Shown one piece after another: positions 56,801 to 64,000 of a stretch of DNA of 64,000 nucleotides; position 1 is the stretch's first letter; each line of letters begins with the position of its first letter. The notes under the pieces were generated by a model, which was not told the origin of the DNA, did not search any database, and saw only the letters and a list, made by a program, of their open reading frames with translations. The position numbers and the translations under genes were made by a program. Source of the DNA: Rhynchonema sp. JSB1_4 (lineage: Eukaryota > Nematoda > Chromadorea > Monhysterida > Xyalidae). The stretch is taken from positions 1 through 64,000 of the forward strand of contig JASAMV010004769.1 of the NCBI GenBank assembly GCA_030248065.1. The letters are read 5' to 3'.

Positions 56801-59800
56801 CCGATGACGTACCTACACTTACGGCGTTAACTTGTATTTCGCTTCACGCGTATAGCTCCCATCAATTAGTGCCCGCGGTTGTCAGTAAAGAGTGAATAAA
56901 TAATTCCCGCTTTTTATTTGCACTTTGCGTATTTCATCCGCAGCAACTAAATTCTGGGTTCATCATCATGAACAAAATTCAAGGCCGATAACTTTCATTG
57001 AAAAAAAATGATGAAATCCATACTGTATTCTCAAGGCAAGCATTGTACTGTAATTGCATATTTTTACTGCTTCAGGTGGTACACACCATCGGAAGAAAGT
57101 GCACATAAGCAAGCCTGTTCCTAAGTCCTAACAAACCTCATTACCCCTGTTCCCTACCTTTTACCGTTTGTTCGGAACTCGTTTACAAATGAATCCTGCG
57201 CTTCTCAGTTCCAGCCCGATAATAATCCCACGCACCTTCTGTGTTTATATCGGATTTTGTCTTGGCCGAATTATGTGATATACAAACAGACGCATGCATA
57301 CCCTTCAACTCTCCATCGAAGCATTCAGTGGCGGATCCAGCTTTCGGCCAAGGAGGGTGCCAAATCCCAAAACTCATTTTTATCTTGTGTGCGTGTTTGA
57401 TTTTTCAAAAATCGTTTTTATCCTGTGCTTGTTTATAATTGGGCGCTTTTAAGCACTGTCGTGGACCATGAGCATGAAGTTTTTGTACTTTTTGCACGCG
57501 CGACGGCCAAATTTCAATAATTTTTGTGTAGCTGACGCGCGAAACGCGCGATGTTTGAACTTTTGAAATTATTAGAGTGAAGATCCTGCGATTTAGGGGG
57601 TCCTTTTTTCTTCTTTTCTCCGAAATGGAAGCCCCATTCAGGGGGTCACTTTGACCAAAGGAGCGGCCTAGGCACCTGTGGCCCCCTGGATAAGCTGGTG
57701 AAGGCATTTCTTTCTTCATTGCATGTTGCAAAAAACCTTATACGTATATGTATCTATAGTAGGGTGTGACTAAAAAGATTCTAGAAAAGTAGATTCAGTG
57801 CGTGAGAGTGAGTGAAGCTTAAAGGGCCTGTTATTGAAAATATATCTCGGAGCTTTTTCCTTCCAAACTAAACAGGAAAAGCGCCTTCCCGTCCCGCTAC
57901 TGGGTGCTGGTACCGGCGCTCGCACGTACATACATTACATACAGTAAGCTTTTTAGTAAATATCGATTTTCGTAAACCCAACAAGCTTGTGGGTCTCTGC
58001 GTATTTTTTCCAGACAGTTTTTGGCAGAACCGAAAACCAGATACCAACTATACATATACGTTTATTACCGGACACAAGCTGCTTTTTTGAAAACCATCAG
58101 ACCATTTTTTGTGTGCACATGTGACAATACTATTTGGTGGATGAGTGTTAGCTGAGCAGTGAATAAGCACTAAGGCACAGCTTTAGCATAAAGATTTCGC
58201 AGGGTACACAGTAAAGGCCTGTGGTCCTATACCGGTTCATGCTCGCAGAGAAAGCAGGTACTGTACCTAGCGGTAATGCTCCAGCCAAAAAATATGCAGA
58301 GTGCAATCGTTGTGCGGAATTTAGCATATTTTTGATGCAATTGTCAATCATACTGCACAAGGCTTGCCAGGTACAGCTGAAACCTTCTGGGACAAGACGG
58401 TATCCTTAAATTGCGACGGAGTCCCTGATTGTAAGCTTCGCTTAGCCCGCCAGCCAGACTCTAAATCCATTTTTTCGCGCGTATATGCATGTATATGTAT
58501 GTAGGTATACATTATGTATACATACGTTCTTTGTCGCAAGCAAAGTGCACTTTTGATACCAACATTTCTGCCGCTATGATTTTATTTGCGTTGAACGAAA
58601 CGCTATGGTGACAGAGCCATGTACGCAGAATCAAATCCCGACTACTACTGCTTTTGTGCAAAAGCGTGGTGCTCGTACGAATACGCCCACTCTGCTTCTT
58701 ACACGCATCTCCTCCATATCCTTAAATCCCTGTTACGGAAAGTAGGTACGAGTATACGTATACCGTACTTACAGCATATTAGTTTGTGAACTTTAATATG
58801 CCACATGTAAAAGTTGTTCTCCGATTCCGGCTCTCAAAGAAAATGCGAAAGATCTAGTCAAGTCCCGGAAAAGCGTGAGGCCTGCGATGTAGTTACACGG
58901 GTTTGTAAGGTGAGAGCTTTGAGCCATTATGTAGGTATGTCCGTTCGCACCAGAGTAACCGCTGTTGCTTGTGGCGAGTATGCCAGCTACATACATACAT
59001 ACATATGTAAAGGCTTACATTCTCTTACCGCACTATCTAATGTGATGTAAACTGTTCTGTTGGTCTTGGTTAGCAGTGGAAGCAGAACTGCAAAGCAAGG
59101 GACCCACACGCACTCACAGTTATTGAGCGTTTTGAAAATTCGGTTGCCAAAAACGTATGTACTGTACGCACAGTGGTATGTATGTAGCAGCTGCCTACAT
59201 CGGCGTTCAGTGCGTGTACCTGTAGGTATATGTAGGTGTGTGACATGGATCTATGATGCATGTAGGACAGAAAAGTATATATTCAACCCAGAACCTATGT
59301 GATGTTTCGTTTGGACCTATCGAGATTTTAGCCTCAAAGATTTCCGTTCGTGCTTGGCGTAAATCTAATGGCCAAAAATCCGTCTGCCAAAGTGGTACCC
59401 GATAGTCTATGTCTTTGCGTCCTCCTTATTCTTGTCGGCAATGCATTACGTCACGTTATGGCTTGGGCTGCTGCCACTAAGCACACAAGCAAAGTTTCGG
59501 TAACGCGCATTGTCACTCGTGTTAGAATGTACGAGCCGACATATTTTACGTCGTTATGGCCCTATAAAATTACCACCTCGTGGCAAGCGAACCAGCCAAG
59601 CGCAGGCGCTAGCCGGTTGCGGCAAGCTTTGAACCAAACTCTCCATCTTGTTTTGTTTTTTTAGTCTTTTGTCTGTTAGGTTCCCAGGTAACATAAGCCT
59701 GTTTCTGTTGCAGCCCACAAGTTTCTGAGACTTTTTTTTACAGCTGCATTGACAAGGCATAGTTGACGCACTTGGTTCCCACTCATTGGTGTCAAAATAT

Positions 59801-61577
59801 GAACCAATGGTATTATCGTCATTACGTTATCTCAAAGCCGTTATGAGTCGCAGACTATTCGTCCGGTAGCCTACAGATAAATGCGACAAAAAGCCTCGAA
59901 ACATTTTCCCATTTCTGGCACGCTCATCTCAAATAGTTGACGAGGTCTGGGTCAAATATTAACGCAAACGTCGACTGTCTTTTCTTTTACGACAAAAGGC
60001 CGACAATTTTCAGCGGACGGGCGTATTGCACTATTTTCAAAACAATTCCTCTTAATACGCATTCAATACGTTGTTCGCATCAGGCACGACATCCGATCTA
60101 ATACCACGAGGTCCACGCAAAAGCCCGATTGTGCTCTTTTTCTATGTTTAGGTGGGTGTCCTTGCCCCGGTAGCCGCTTTTTGTCAACCAATACGTCACC
60201 AGAATATTCAGCGGCAGCTTTTTATGTTCGTTTTTTGGCGCACTGAGATTTCGTCAGAATATTGCATAAGATTCCAAGAAGCAAGCTGCGTGTGGAAATT
60301 CAATTTGAGCGGGCTCTCTGTTTTTGCGAGAAGCACACGCAGTCAGACACCCATAGTGAACCTCGACACGGTGAATGCCCCAAACCAGTCGTCAACGAAC
60401 AATCTGTCTCCATGTCGTACATATGTACCGTGTACCCGTATTGCTCCCATGCGGTGCTCCACTGGTAAATGGTCTTCATAGTGAACAAAATGGTTGGTTA
60501 ATATTACAGTGGTCAACTGAAGTGGTCAAATCACTTCGTCAACTCACAACAGCCCCGAGTGAGCGGGGGAAATAATGGCATTTGGAGTGAGCTGACGACT
60601 CTTCAATGTAAGTTGACGAAAGTGATTTGACAACTTGAGCGGACCAGCGTAATAATATCGCCGTGTAGGAGTTTGACTGTGCGAACATCAAGTACTGAAT
60701 GCAGTAATGTTGATCTGTTTCGCCCTGCTTTCACAGACAGACCGAGAGGCCAGCGCTCGTCAGTGCGAACGCCTCTGGCAAATTTACTTCCAAAAAGCCT
60801 GCCATCAGATTTTATGTATACCTACAGTATATATTGCTGGCCTCTAAGTCCATCTGGTTCACACGTTAGCGCCAGATGGCAGGTGCAAAGTTCGATAATT
60901 CACAAGCGATGAATTAATCATTGCATGTACATACATACAGTAGCTTCCTGAGATGTGTTTGATTGCACATTTACAGTCACGCGCATGTTTCATGCTGAGA
61001 CGAAATCTGGAGATCTGCCATCCGAACTATAATTGTTTCCTGTTCTTATTTTTAGCAGAATAGTCCTTGTCCAGTGGCTTGTGTTGCTTCAGCTTTTTTG
61101 AAAGCTTTGTCGCTTGGATTTAGAACCGTGAATAAAATTTTTTGGCTTTCATGCTGGATTGAATTCAACTTTTTGCTCTTGCGGTCTTTAGGTCTGACTG
61201 GTTTACCATTCCCAAACTTTGAGAGTCGATCGAAGTTCTGCACTCACGTACTGTATGTATGTATACTACCGTCACTAGCATCTTGTGAGCGCATCACCAG
61301 AAACCCAACCTCTAATTTTAAACAAAAAAACTGAATTAAAAATGAATTTACTCAAAAAGTCGAATTTTTAGATCAGCCAGTGACGCGTAAATTCAGCGTG
61401 CCTGTCCATCCGTCCTTTATGGCTTCACACGGCATGCAACCGCACTCGCAGAGCACCAGTCGGTTGCGAATCGGACTTGGCGGGCTGCCAACAATTGCCA
61501 GCGCTGTGGATCTGGAATCGACCAAAAATGCCGTGCGACAACAATCATCGCCCGGGGCTCATCTCAATGGAGAACCG
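26551..61577 (+). CDS. PDE4: cAMP phosphodiesterase 4 gene, 5' half
   Basis: PDE4 enzymes hydrolyse cAMP. Long forms carry regulatory UCR1/UCR2 modules before the catalytic domain. The exons placed here are 26551-26855, 37716-38159, 43807-43857 (possibly optional), 44730-44803, 45450-45571, 47238-47332, 55419-55792 and 61372-61577, and every junction is phase-compatible. The assignment rests on the ordered motifs SFDVHESS, SRRESFLYR and MSRGSSVASS. These match FDVxNG, RRESFLYR and MSRNSSIAS of animal PDE4 in order and roughly in spacing. PKA-type sites (RRHS, RRSS, RRQS, RKFS) are frequent, as in PDE4 N-termini. The UCR1 core (VTPFAQ), UCR2 and the HD-type catalytic domain were not found and should lie beyond 64000. 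Exons 55419 and 61372 are less certain members. Confidence 0.75.
29421..29600. mobile_element. Family-H hairpin MITE, copy 4
   Basis: It is a full 180-bp palindrome from TATACGCTGACAATTCTTTT to AAGTGCCAGAGTATA. It is closest to the copies at 2771 and 13090. Confidence 0.92.
29862..29889 (+). repeat. SINE-like fragment resembling the tRNA-derived element at 46945
   Basis: GGGTCTCGAATTCCGGCCTG, then GTCGAAGAGCGTCG, resembles the box B and 3' stem of the element at 46945 (GGGCTCGAATCC ... GTCGAAGAAAGCATC). The two share sequence beyond the tRNA-like part, suggesting one dispersed family. Confidence 0.4.
30198..30379. mobile_element. MITE with GGGCGRACTT ends (family K)
   Basis: The left end GGGCGAACTTATGTAGGTT follows TTAA and runs into GGAATCCGGAAACCGGAAAT. 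The right end is its inverse (TTCCGGTTTCCGGATTGAAC ... GTCCGCCC). A single right end with an intact TTAA flank is at 56545-56606. The CCGGAA blocks are repeated internally. Confidence 0.75.
35154..35402. mobile_element. Family G MITE, short copy
   Basis: The left arm is CAGTCCAATACAAGCTAAAT, then GCGCTGCCTGAATCGCAAGG. The right arm is the inverse GCGATCAGGCAGCGCGG, then ATTCTGCATTAGTTTTTGTT and GGACTA. It is about 250 bp, against 430 bp for the copy at 1400. Confidence 0.75.
37716..38159 (+). CDS. PDE4: PDE4 N-terminal exon D
   Basis: This 444-nt exon (phase 2 in and out) runs from acceptor CACTGTGTTCAG to donor GACAG|GTACAT. It encodes a helical start (DDRIKLQLLHKKLMALLLSV), a Thr/Ser homopolymer tract, a PKA-type RRSSLCSG, an acidic-helical DIDVADWMAELAERRRSS, a Gly/Pro loop, and SGIWLNVPQIRLYRRHSDV. 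RRHS recalls the PKA site just before the FDV motif in PDE4 long forms. The phase-2 end joins exon 43807 or exon 44730 in frame. Confidence 0.7.
40818..41012. mobile_element. Family V MITE, intact copy
   Basis: The arms ATAGTCTTTCCGTTTTATAA and the inverse AAAATTAAGGACTAT flank about 195 bp. The inner arms (GTATACAGAAAATGTTTCAA / CGATGAAACATTTGCTGTATAC) also match. TA lies at both ends, consistent with a Tc1/mariner-type TA target. Confidence 0.82.
41655..41753. mobile_element. Family C MITE, short copy
   Basis: The arms are GCTAATGGTACTGTCGTCAA and TTTGACGACAGTACTAC, about 100 bp apart. Confidence 0.7.
42093..42274. mobile_element. Family N MITE, copy 2
   Basis: The ends are GGAGGTTCGATTAAGCCC and the inverse GGGGCTTAATCGAACTTCTC followed by CGG. 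Internal GGGGCTTATCAG and CCGAATAAGC blocks match the copy at 15997. Confidence 0.7.
43807..43857 (+). CDS. PDE4: Possible 51-nt cassette exon (E) of PDE4
   Basis: A good acceptor (CCTGCTTTCCCAG) and donor CAAAG|GTCGTC bound 51 nt with phase 2 at both ends. It can therefore be included or skipped without shifting the frame between exons 37716 and 44730. It adds RRQSSSVRTPAGHICRQ, with a PKA-type RRQS shortly before the FDV motif. A decayed copy of the same exon and its upstream intron end lies at 60692-60803. Confidence 0.5.
44730..44803 (+). CDS. PDE4: PDE4 exon with the FDV motif
   Basis: Acceptor GATGTTTCACATTTCAG and donor CGCCAG|GTATAC bound 74 nt, phase 2 in and 1 out. It encodes SFDVHESSIGGGGHQIVGPT and GSISP. 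It aligns with the FDVxNGxSxGRSPLDP segment that precedes RRESFLYR in PDE4 long forms. The phases join both neighbours. A long palindromic repeat starts right at the donor. Confidence 0.75.
44800..45060. mobile_element. 260-bp palindromic element abutting a splice donor
   Basis: The left arm includes TTTTCGAAACGGTGTAAAGG, TCAGTTGGGTGTAAAGGTCG and AGCTCGGTGTAAAC. The right arm is their inverse, ending CGTTTCGAAAATATCACCCA. The loop is near 44925-44940. The left edge overlaps the donor of the preceding PDE4 exon. Confidence 0.85.
45450..45571 (+). CDS. PDE4: PDE4 exon with RRESFLYR (start of UCR1)
   Basis: The acceptor CCTTTTTGCGTCAG and donor GAACAG|GTACAT bound 122 nt (phase 1 in, 0 out). 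It encodes SHAHPTGHNLQLPQSHSG, a five-His run, then VGSRRESFLYRPDIEEQ. SRRESFLYR is nearly invariant in PDE4 and contains the PKA site at the UCR1 N-terminus. The phase-1 start matches the FDV exon. Its own reading frame is short, and a longer frame in another register (45339-45608) is a shadow. Confidence 0.88.
46340..46559 (-). mobile_element. hAT-like element end (CAGTGGCGGATCC)
   Basis: The right edge reads GGATCCGCCACTG. Its inverse, CAGTGGCGGATCC, is a common hAT terminal sequence. Homologous sequence in the other orientation starts at 57326 (CAGTGGCGGATCCAGCTTTC). Shared interior text includes AAAAATGACTTTTCAAAAAT and its relatives. The left limit is approximate. Confidence 0.5.
46791..46905. 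mobile_element. Family A repeat, one-ended copy
   Basis: ACGAGCCCGATTTCGAAGGT, then GAACAGAAAGAGAAAATCACC, matches the left half of the element at 47846-48008. I do not see a matching right end here. Confidence 0.5.
46945..47018 (+). ncRNA. tRNA-Tyr-like sequence, probably a SINE head or pseudogene
   Basis: CCTTCGATAGCTCAGTGGTA matches the 5' part of animal tRNA-Tyr, including the A box. GGGCTCGAATCC fits the B box, and TCGAAG pairs with CTTCGA to close the acceptor stem. The D loop has an insertion and the anticodon arm is too short to fold normally, so it is not a working tRNA. Similar 3' sequence at 29862 suggests a dispersed tRNA-derived SINE. Confidence 0.6.
47238..47332 (+). CDS. PDE4: PDE4 exon with MSRGSSVASS (UCR1)
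   Basis: Acceptor GTTGATGTTTCAG and a consensus donor GCTGG|GTAAGT bound 95 nt (phase 0 in, 2 out). It encodes SSTGARCMSRGSSVASSHAD and GPTPNASMSVAG. MSRxSSxAS follows RRESFLYR by about a dozen residues in animal PDE4, and the spacing here is 13. The UCR1 core that should follow was not found. Confidence 0.85.
47846..48008. mobile_element. MITE with ACGAGCCCGATTTCGG ends (family A)
   Basis: The ends are ACGAGCCCGATTTCGGAGGT and the inverse GCTCCGAAATCGGGCTCGT, about 163 bp apart. A one-ended relative lies 1 kb upstream. Confidence 0.7.
49740..50102 (-). CDS. Unrecognised 120-codon open frame
   Basis: ATG to stop on the minus strand encodes about 120 residues. The composition is balanced, starts MSKRPRLSWVLAVCLTADE, and has a charged middle (LANRKERNFIVETVFFARRT). 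I recognise no domain. It lies inside a PDE4 intron beside a TTAA-flanked element, so it could be a nested gene, a transposon relic or chance. At 64 kb a few open frames of this size are expected by chance. Confidence 0.2.
   Translation of the reverse strand: MSKRPRLSWVLAVCLTADEIGNFNVPKQVFLRALQLPQYDSTKYRVQSTELTNVPQAVASYYLANRKERNFIVETVFFARRTREAENNDGKLGLLIERLDMAQCVDKCIQRVESKLLMVG
50202..50731. mobile_element. 530-bp TTAA-flanked transposon with long inverted repeats
   Basis: AGGGTGTGTCTGACGTC and its inverse GACGTCGGACACACCCT end exactly at TTAA on both sides (50198-50201 and 50732-50735). The inverted repeats continue imperfectly for about 150 bp (GAAGTTGCTTTCGGAATTTT / GAATTCCGACAGTAACTTC). 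A TTAA target duplication is typical of the piggyBac group. There is no transposase. Confidence 0.85.
54424..54478. repeat. TACATA-type simple repeat
   Basis: Interrupted ATACATAC/CTACATAC units span about 55 bp. Similar short arrays occur throughout the window. Confidence 0.8.
55419..55792 (+). CDS. Exon G, probable PDE4 exon or alternative first exon
   Basis: Donor ACAG|GTCGGT (phase 1) ends a frame encoding REYRNRKFFVADNHNHV, a Ser/Asn/Gly-rich middle and an acidic end DDYDDLDDDWPDIDDT. Two starts are possible. One is an internal acceptor GTCTTCGTTCAG at 55418, phase 2, which fits exon 47238. The other is an ATG at 55582 (AAAAAATGGCG), giving a new N-terminus MAREYRNRKFFV for a shorter isoform. 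The stretch before that ATG encodes an odd FFKFFWIF run, which favours the second reading. The phase-1 end joins exon 61372. Confidence 0.5.
57326..57700 (+). mobile_element. hAT-like element, left end
   Basis: CAGTGGCGGATCCAGCTTTC begins the element, followed by an interior related to 46340-46559. A possible right side near 57640-57700 contains CCCCCTGGATAAGCTGG. The right limit is uncertain. Confidence 0.45.
60504..60653. mobile_element. Family C MITE, diverged copy
   Basis: The ends are ATTACAGTGGTCAACTGAAG and the inverse CAACTTGAGCGGACCAGCGT followed by AAT. Internal AAGTGGTCAAATCACTTCGT and its inverse form nested hairpins. Confidence 0.65.
60692..60803 (+). pseudogene. Decayed duplicate of exon E and its upstream intron end
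   Basis: TGAATGCAGTAATGTTGATC, CGCCCTGCTTTCACAG and CTCGTCAGTGCGAACGCCT closely match 43758-43858. The copy has an insertion just after the acceptor and lacks the GT donor (AAAAAGCC instead of AAAGGTC), so it could not act as the same exon. Confidence 0.7.
61372..61577 (+). CDS. Exon H, probable PDE4 exon
   Basis: Acceptor CGAATTTTTAG and donor GAACCG|GTACAT bound 206 nt (phase 1 in, 0 out). It encodes QPVTRKFSVPVHPSFMASHG, a His/Gln/Ser stretch, LRIGLGGLPTIASAVDLES and QQSSPGAHLNGEP. RKFS is a PKA-type site. It joins exon G in frame. I do not recognise a domain, and it could lie in a linker of the PDE4 N-terminal region. Confidence 0.55.
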
Positions 61578-61872
61578 GTACATCTACATACCTACACGCT
61601 TAATTGTCGTTCATATAGTGACTTTCTATGTATGGTGTGACGACAATCCTACGACGATGCAGTCTGCCCTCATTATAGTGACCCTCACACACAGCCACTT
61701 ATAGCGAAGTGTATTTATGGATAATTTAAAGGATTAGTCATGTTCTTGGCCTTTGAAAAAATTACCGACTAAACCACCACACCGTGTGCTCATTTGGATG
61801 CACTTGCATCACGGACTGATTTTTTCAAGAGGTTGAAACATCACCGATACGTACATTGAAACATCACTGCAG

Positions 61873-61962
61873 ATGAACGCAGTTGGTGGAACAGTGCGCC
61901 GGACAATGTCGACCAGTGCACTCCGCATTCGTAGACCGTCACGATTCTGGACCGCTGTGTCA
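61873..61962 (+). CDS. Weak candidate exon I
   Basis: After acceptor CATCACTGCAG an ATG-led phase-0 segment encodes MNAVGGTVRRTMSTSALRIR and a few more residues. It could follow exon H in frame. The donor is unclear (GCT|GTGTCA at 61956 or TCA|GTTAAA at 61962). Two GAAACATCA motifs lie within 40 nt upstream. Confidence 0.25.
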
Positions 61963-64000
61963 GTTAAAAATTTGACGATAATTTTGCTGGATTGCTGTTT
62001 GTTGGGAACCAGCGGTTTTATTTCAAGATTAAGACGACCTTTTATGACATTTTTTCAGGCACGCTGCCGCACAAGCTGAGAGGTAAGGATGGTTACCGCG
62101 TTTTTTCGTCCACGACATTTTAGTACTGGCTTTGTAAAATTCATGTCCCTTCCTTCACCTTTGAAGCGCGCTTTATTTTTTGCTTCTTGTTTTCTATATG
62201 ATACAGCATTAAAAAAAATTGTTGGTTTTCTAAAGTAATTTCTATGTTGGGCCCTATCAGGCACGTGCCCTACGCTGAACAGGAATCGCTTTGCGAAAGA
62301 TCGCTGGAAGCCAACCAAAGAGTGCCATTAACATGAAACTGAATCGCGTGGGAGATAATCAGCGACCAGCAAGTCTTGTGTGCTCCTCCCACTTGCAAGC
62401 TTATGCAAGCGTATTCTCTTGTGATGGAAGAAAAAAATCAAACAAACAACAAGTAACACAGCATCACAAAGTCAGCATGACGTCCCGAGGAGGCATGCAA
62501 TTATAGTCGAGAACAGGGTTACGGCAAGCCACACAACAAGACGGTTGATGAATGAAACACAGCACATACAAAAGATGACGTAGGGTATGTACAAAATGTA
62601 GATGCTTGCTGCTTGTGCAATTTGCGGTACTTGGGTTAGTGTAGTCATAAAAGCACGGCTGGCTCCCACCCACGATGGGCCACGGATCACCAAGATCCTC
62701 TGGTCTATGGGTTTACTATACGGTAGGTGGAGCAGTCGGCTCGTTTTAGGGTACCAACCTGGTTATTGATTGGGATGACCTGTGGAATTGTGAGAGACAG
62801 TGGAGTCGCGCTTTGTGACTTGGTCGAACGTTCGGTATGTATATGTACATATATTGACATACAGGCCCTGAACAAGCCAACCTTAGGCCTGAAACCTGAA
62901 CTTCAATCTGCTCTCGCTATCCAAGTTTGCAAAGCAAATCCTGTGTATTCATTTCACCGCGCTCATTTAGGGTTACAATGATAATATTTCCACTACTGTC
63001 GTCGCGCTATGTGCGCGCATCCCACGCGCGGCGCATGGCAGACACACGCGGCCATCTGTAGTTTGCACGAATAGCCACGCAGTTGCGTTGACTGCAATAG
63101 TGTTACCCTAAAGCACAACTTGCTGTTGGTTTCTGACGATGTGGGAACACTTATACACACCTATACCTATGTACATATATATGACATGTTACGTGGCTTT
63201 TCACACAGGTGCAGTGTTTGTATAGTACATACCTGGTAACGCATTGACTTGCCCATGCCATAAAACAGGCGTTATTCTGTGCTCTCCACCACCCAAGTTG
63301 TGCAATCGCAAAACCAACACCAAACACAAGCACAACGCATCCAAGGGCCTTTTTTGGTTTTTGAATCTGATTTTTTTGTTGGTTGAGCACGAGGTGTCTA
63401 GCGCCAAGTGCTCTTGCAATATACAACTGGAGGTACCAGGCACTTCTACCAAAATTAGGTTCTTAAGCTCGGAGCAGATTCTTGTGGTTAATACAAATTT
63501 CAGTGTTGTTTTTGTCATTGGTTTTGACATGTTAATACTCCTTATTTTGAACTCTTAACCTTTCTTCCTGCGTGTTTGGTTCAAAAAAGCTTGACACATA
63601 TAGTAAATGTTTCCTTCAGCCTTTACGAAATCTTCAAAGAGTCACGTTTCTTGGCATCGTCGGAAATCGAGCTTCCCTGTTTCCAATTTAATTAATACGC
63701 ACGAAGCTGTAGCAGGTCAATATTTCAAGATGTTTACCGCCGGAAAAGAAAACGGTTCCGAAATTTCAATCAAACGCACATGGCGACACAGTTGTGTCTT
63801 TTGAAAGCAAAAACGGGGCCGTATGTACATAAAGGTAGTAAAATTGCGTCAGCGCGACCTCGTGGCAATTTTTTTCATCAAATCAGCCGTTTCCGTAACG
63901 GATTTCTTTATTGTTTGTCTGTTGGCACCCTTTTTACGACTTTTGTGTCTTTTCCGTCACGCAGCCTTATCAGTTGAAAATACTAAAGTCACACCCTACG
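61963..64000 (+). other. Right end, no exon recognised
   Basis: This 2-kb stretch is probably PDE4 intron. I see no UCR1, UCR2 or catalytic motif. A pogo-like end lies just upstream at 61662, and TACATA-like repeats lie near 62840 and 63160. Confidence 0.4.

Larger units (their letters stand above)
55793..61371 (+). other. Putative intron, 5.6 kb
   Basis: No exon is recognised. It has a family K end at 56545-56606, a hAT-like end at 57326, TACATA repeats near 58480-58530 and 58988-59010, a family C MITE at 60504-60653, and the decayed exon copy at 60692-60803. Confidence 0.45.

Noticed and set aside
1..64000. CRISPR arrays, bacterial operons, rRNA genes or viral genes
   Set aside because: I saw no regularly spaced repeats, ribosome-binding-site/ORF trains, rRNA signatures, or reverse transcriptase, capsid or integrase motifs.

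Overview
The window is animal nuclear DNA. Genes are split by introns with GT..AG boundaries, introns are long, and small inverted-repeat (MITE-like) transposons are very dense. The best taxonomic clue is a cuticlin-type zona pellucida (ZP) domain gene on the minus strand. Its motifs (RYATVG, VYHVWHC, DGQGNR, HVFKFADK, ITPP) are those of ecdysozoan and especially nematode cuticlins, so I infer a nematode or close relative with an enlarged, repeat-rich genome. No species is claimed. || Layout. (1) 554-3644, plus strand: a five-exon TGF-beta/BMP-type ligand. The last three exons give a complete seven-cysteine knot ending in CGCR. An upstream exon supplies a basic cleavage region, and a possible first exon supplies a signal peptide. 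Its introns are largely filled with MITEs. (2) 4462-8348, minus strand, tail-to-tail with the ligand: a ZP-domain membrane protein in eight solid exons plus one possible mini-exon. It has ZP-N and ZP-C halves, an RxxR site, a transmembrane helix and a short basic tail. The signal-peptide exon was not found. (3) about 14 kb to beyond the right edge, plus strand: the 5' half of a very large cAMP phosphodiesterase 4 (PDE4) gene. The diagnostic exons are 44730-44803 (FDV motif), 45450-45571 (RRESFLYR) and 47238-47332 (MSRGSSVASS), which follow the order and spacing of the start of UCR1 in PDE4 proteins. Upstream and downstream exons join in compatible splice phase. The catalytic domain is not in the window. 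|| The rest is intron and intergenic DNA. It holds at least ten MITE families: near-perfect 180-bp hairpins, pogo-like, TTAA-flanked and hAT-like elements, and others. There is also a tRNA-Tyr-derived SINE-like sequence, many TACATA/GTACATA simple repeats, and about 30 dispersed copies of the octamer GATGTTTC, often within 35 nt of splice sites. The octamer resembles the nematode piRNA promoter core and is the most unusual signal here. || The ligand (secreted signal), the ZP protein (apical matrix or cuticle) and PDE4 (cAMP turnover) have no evident joint pathway. The neighbourhood looks like ordinary gene order rather than a functional cluster.
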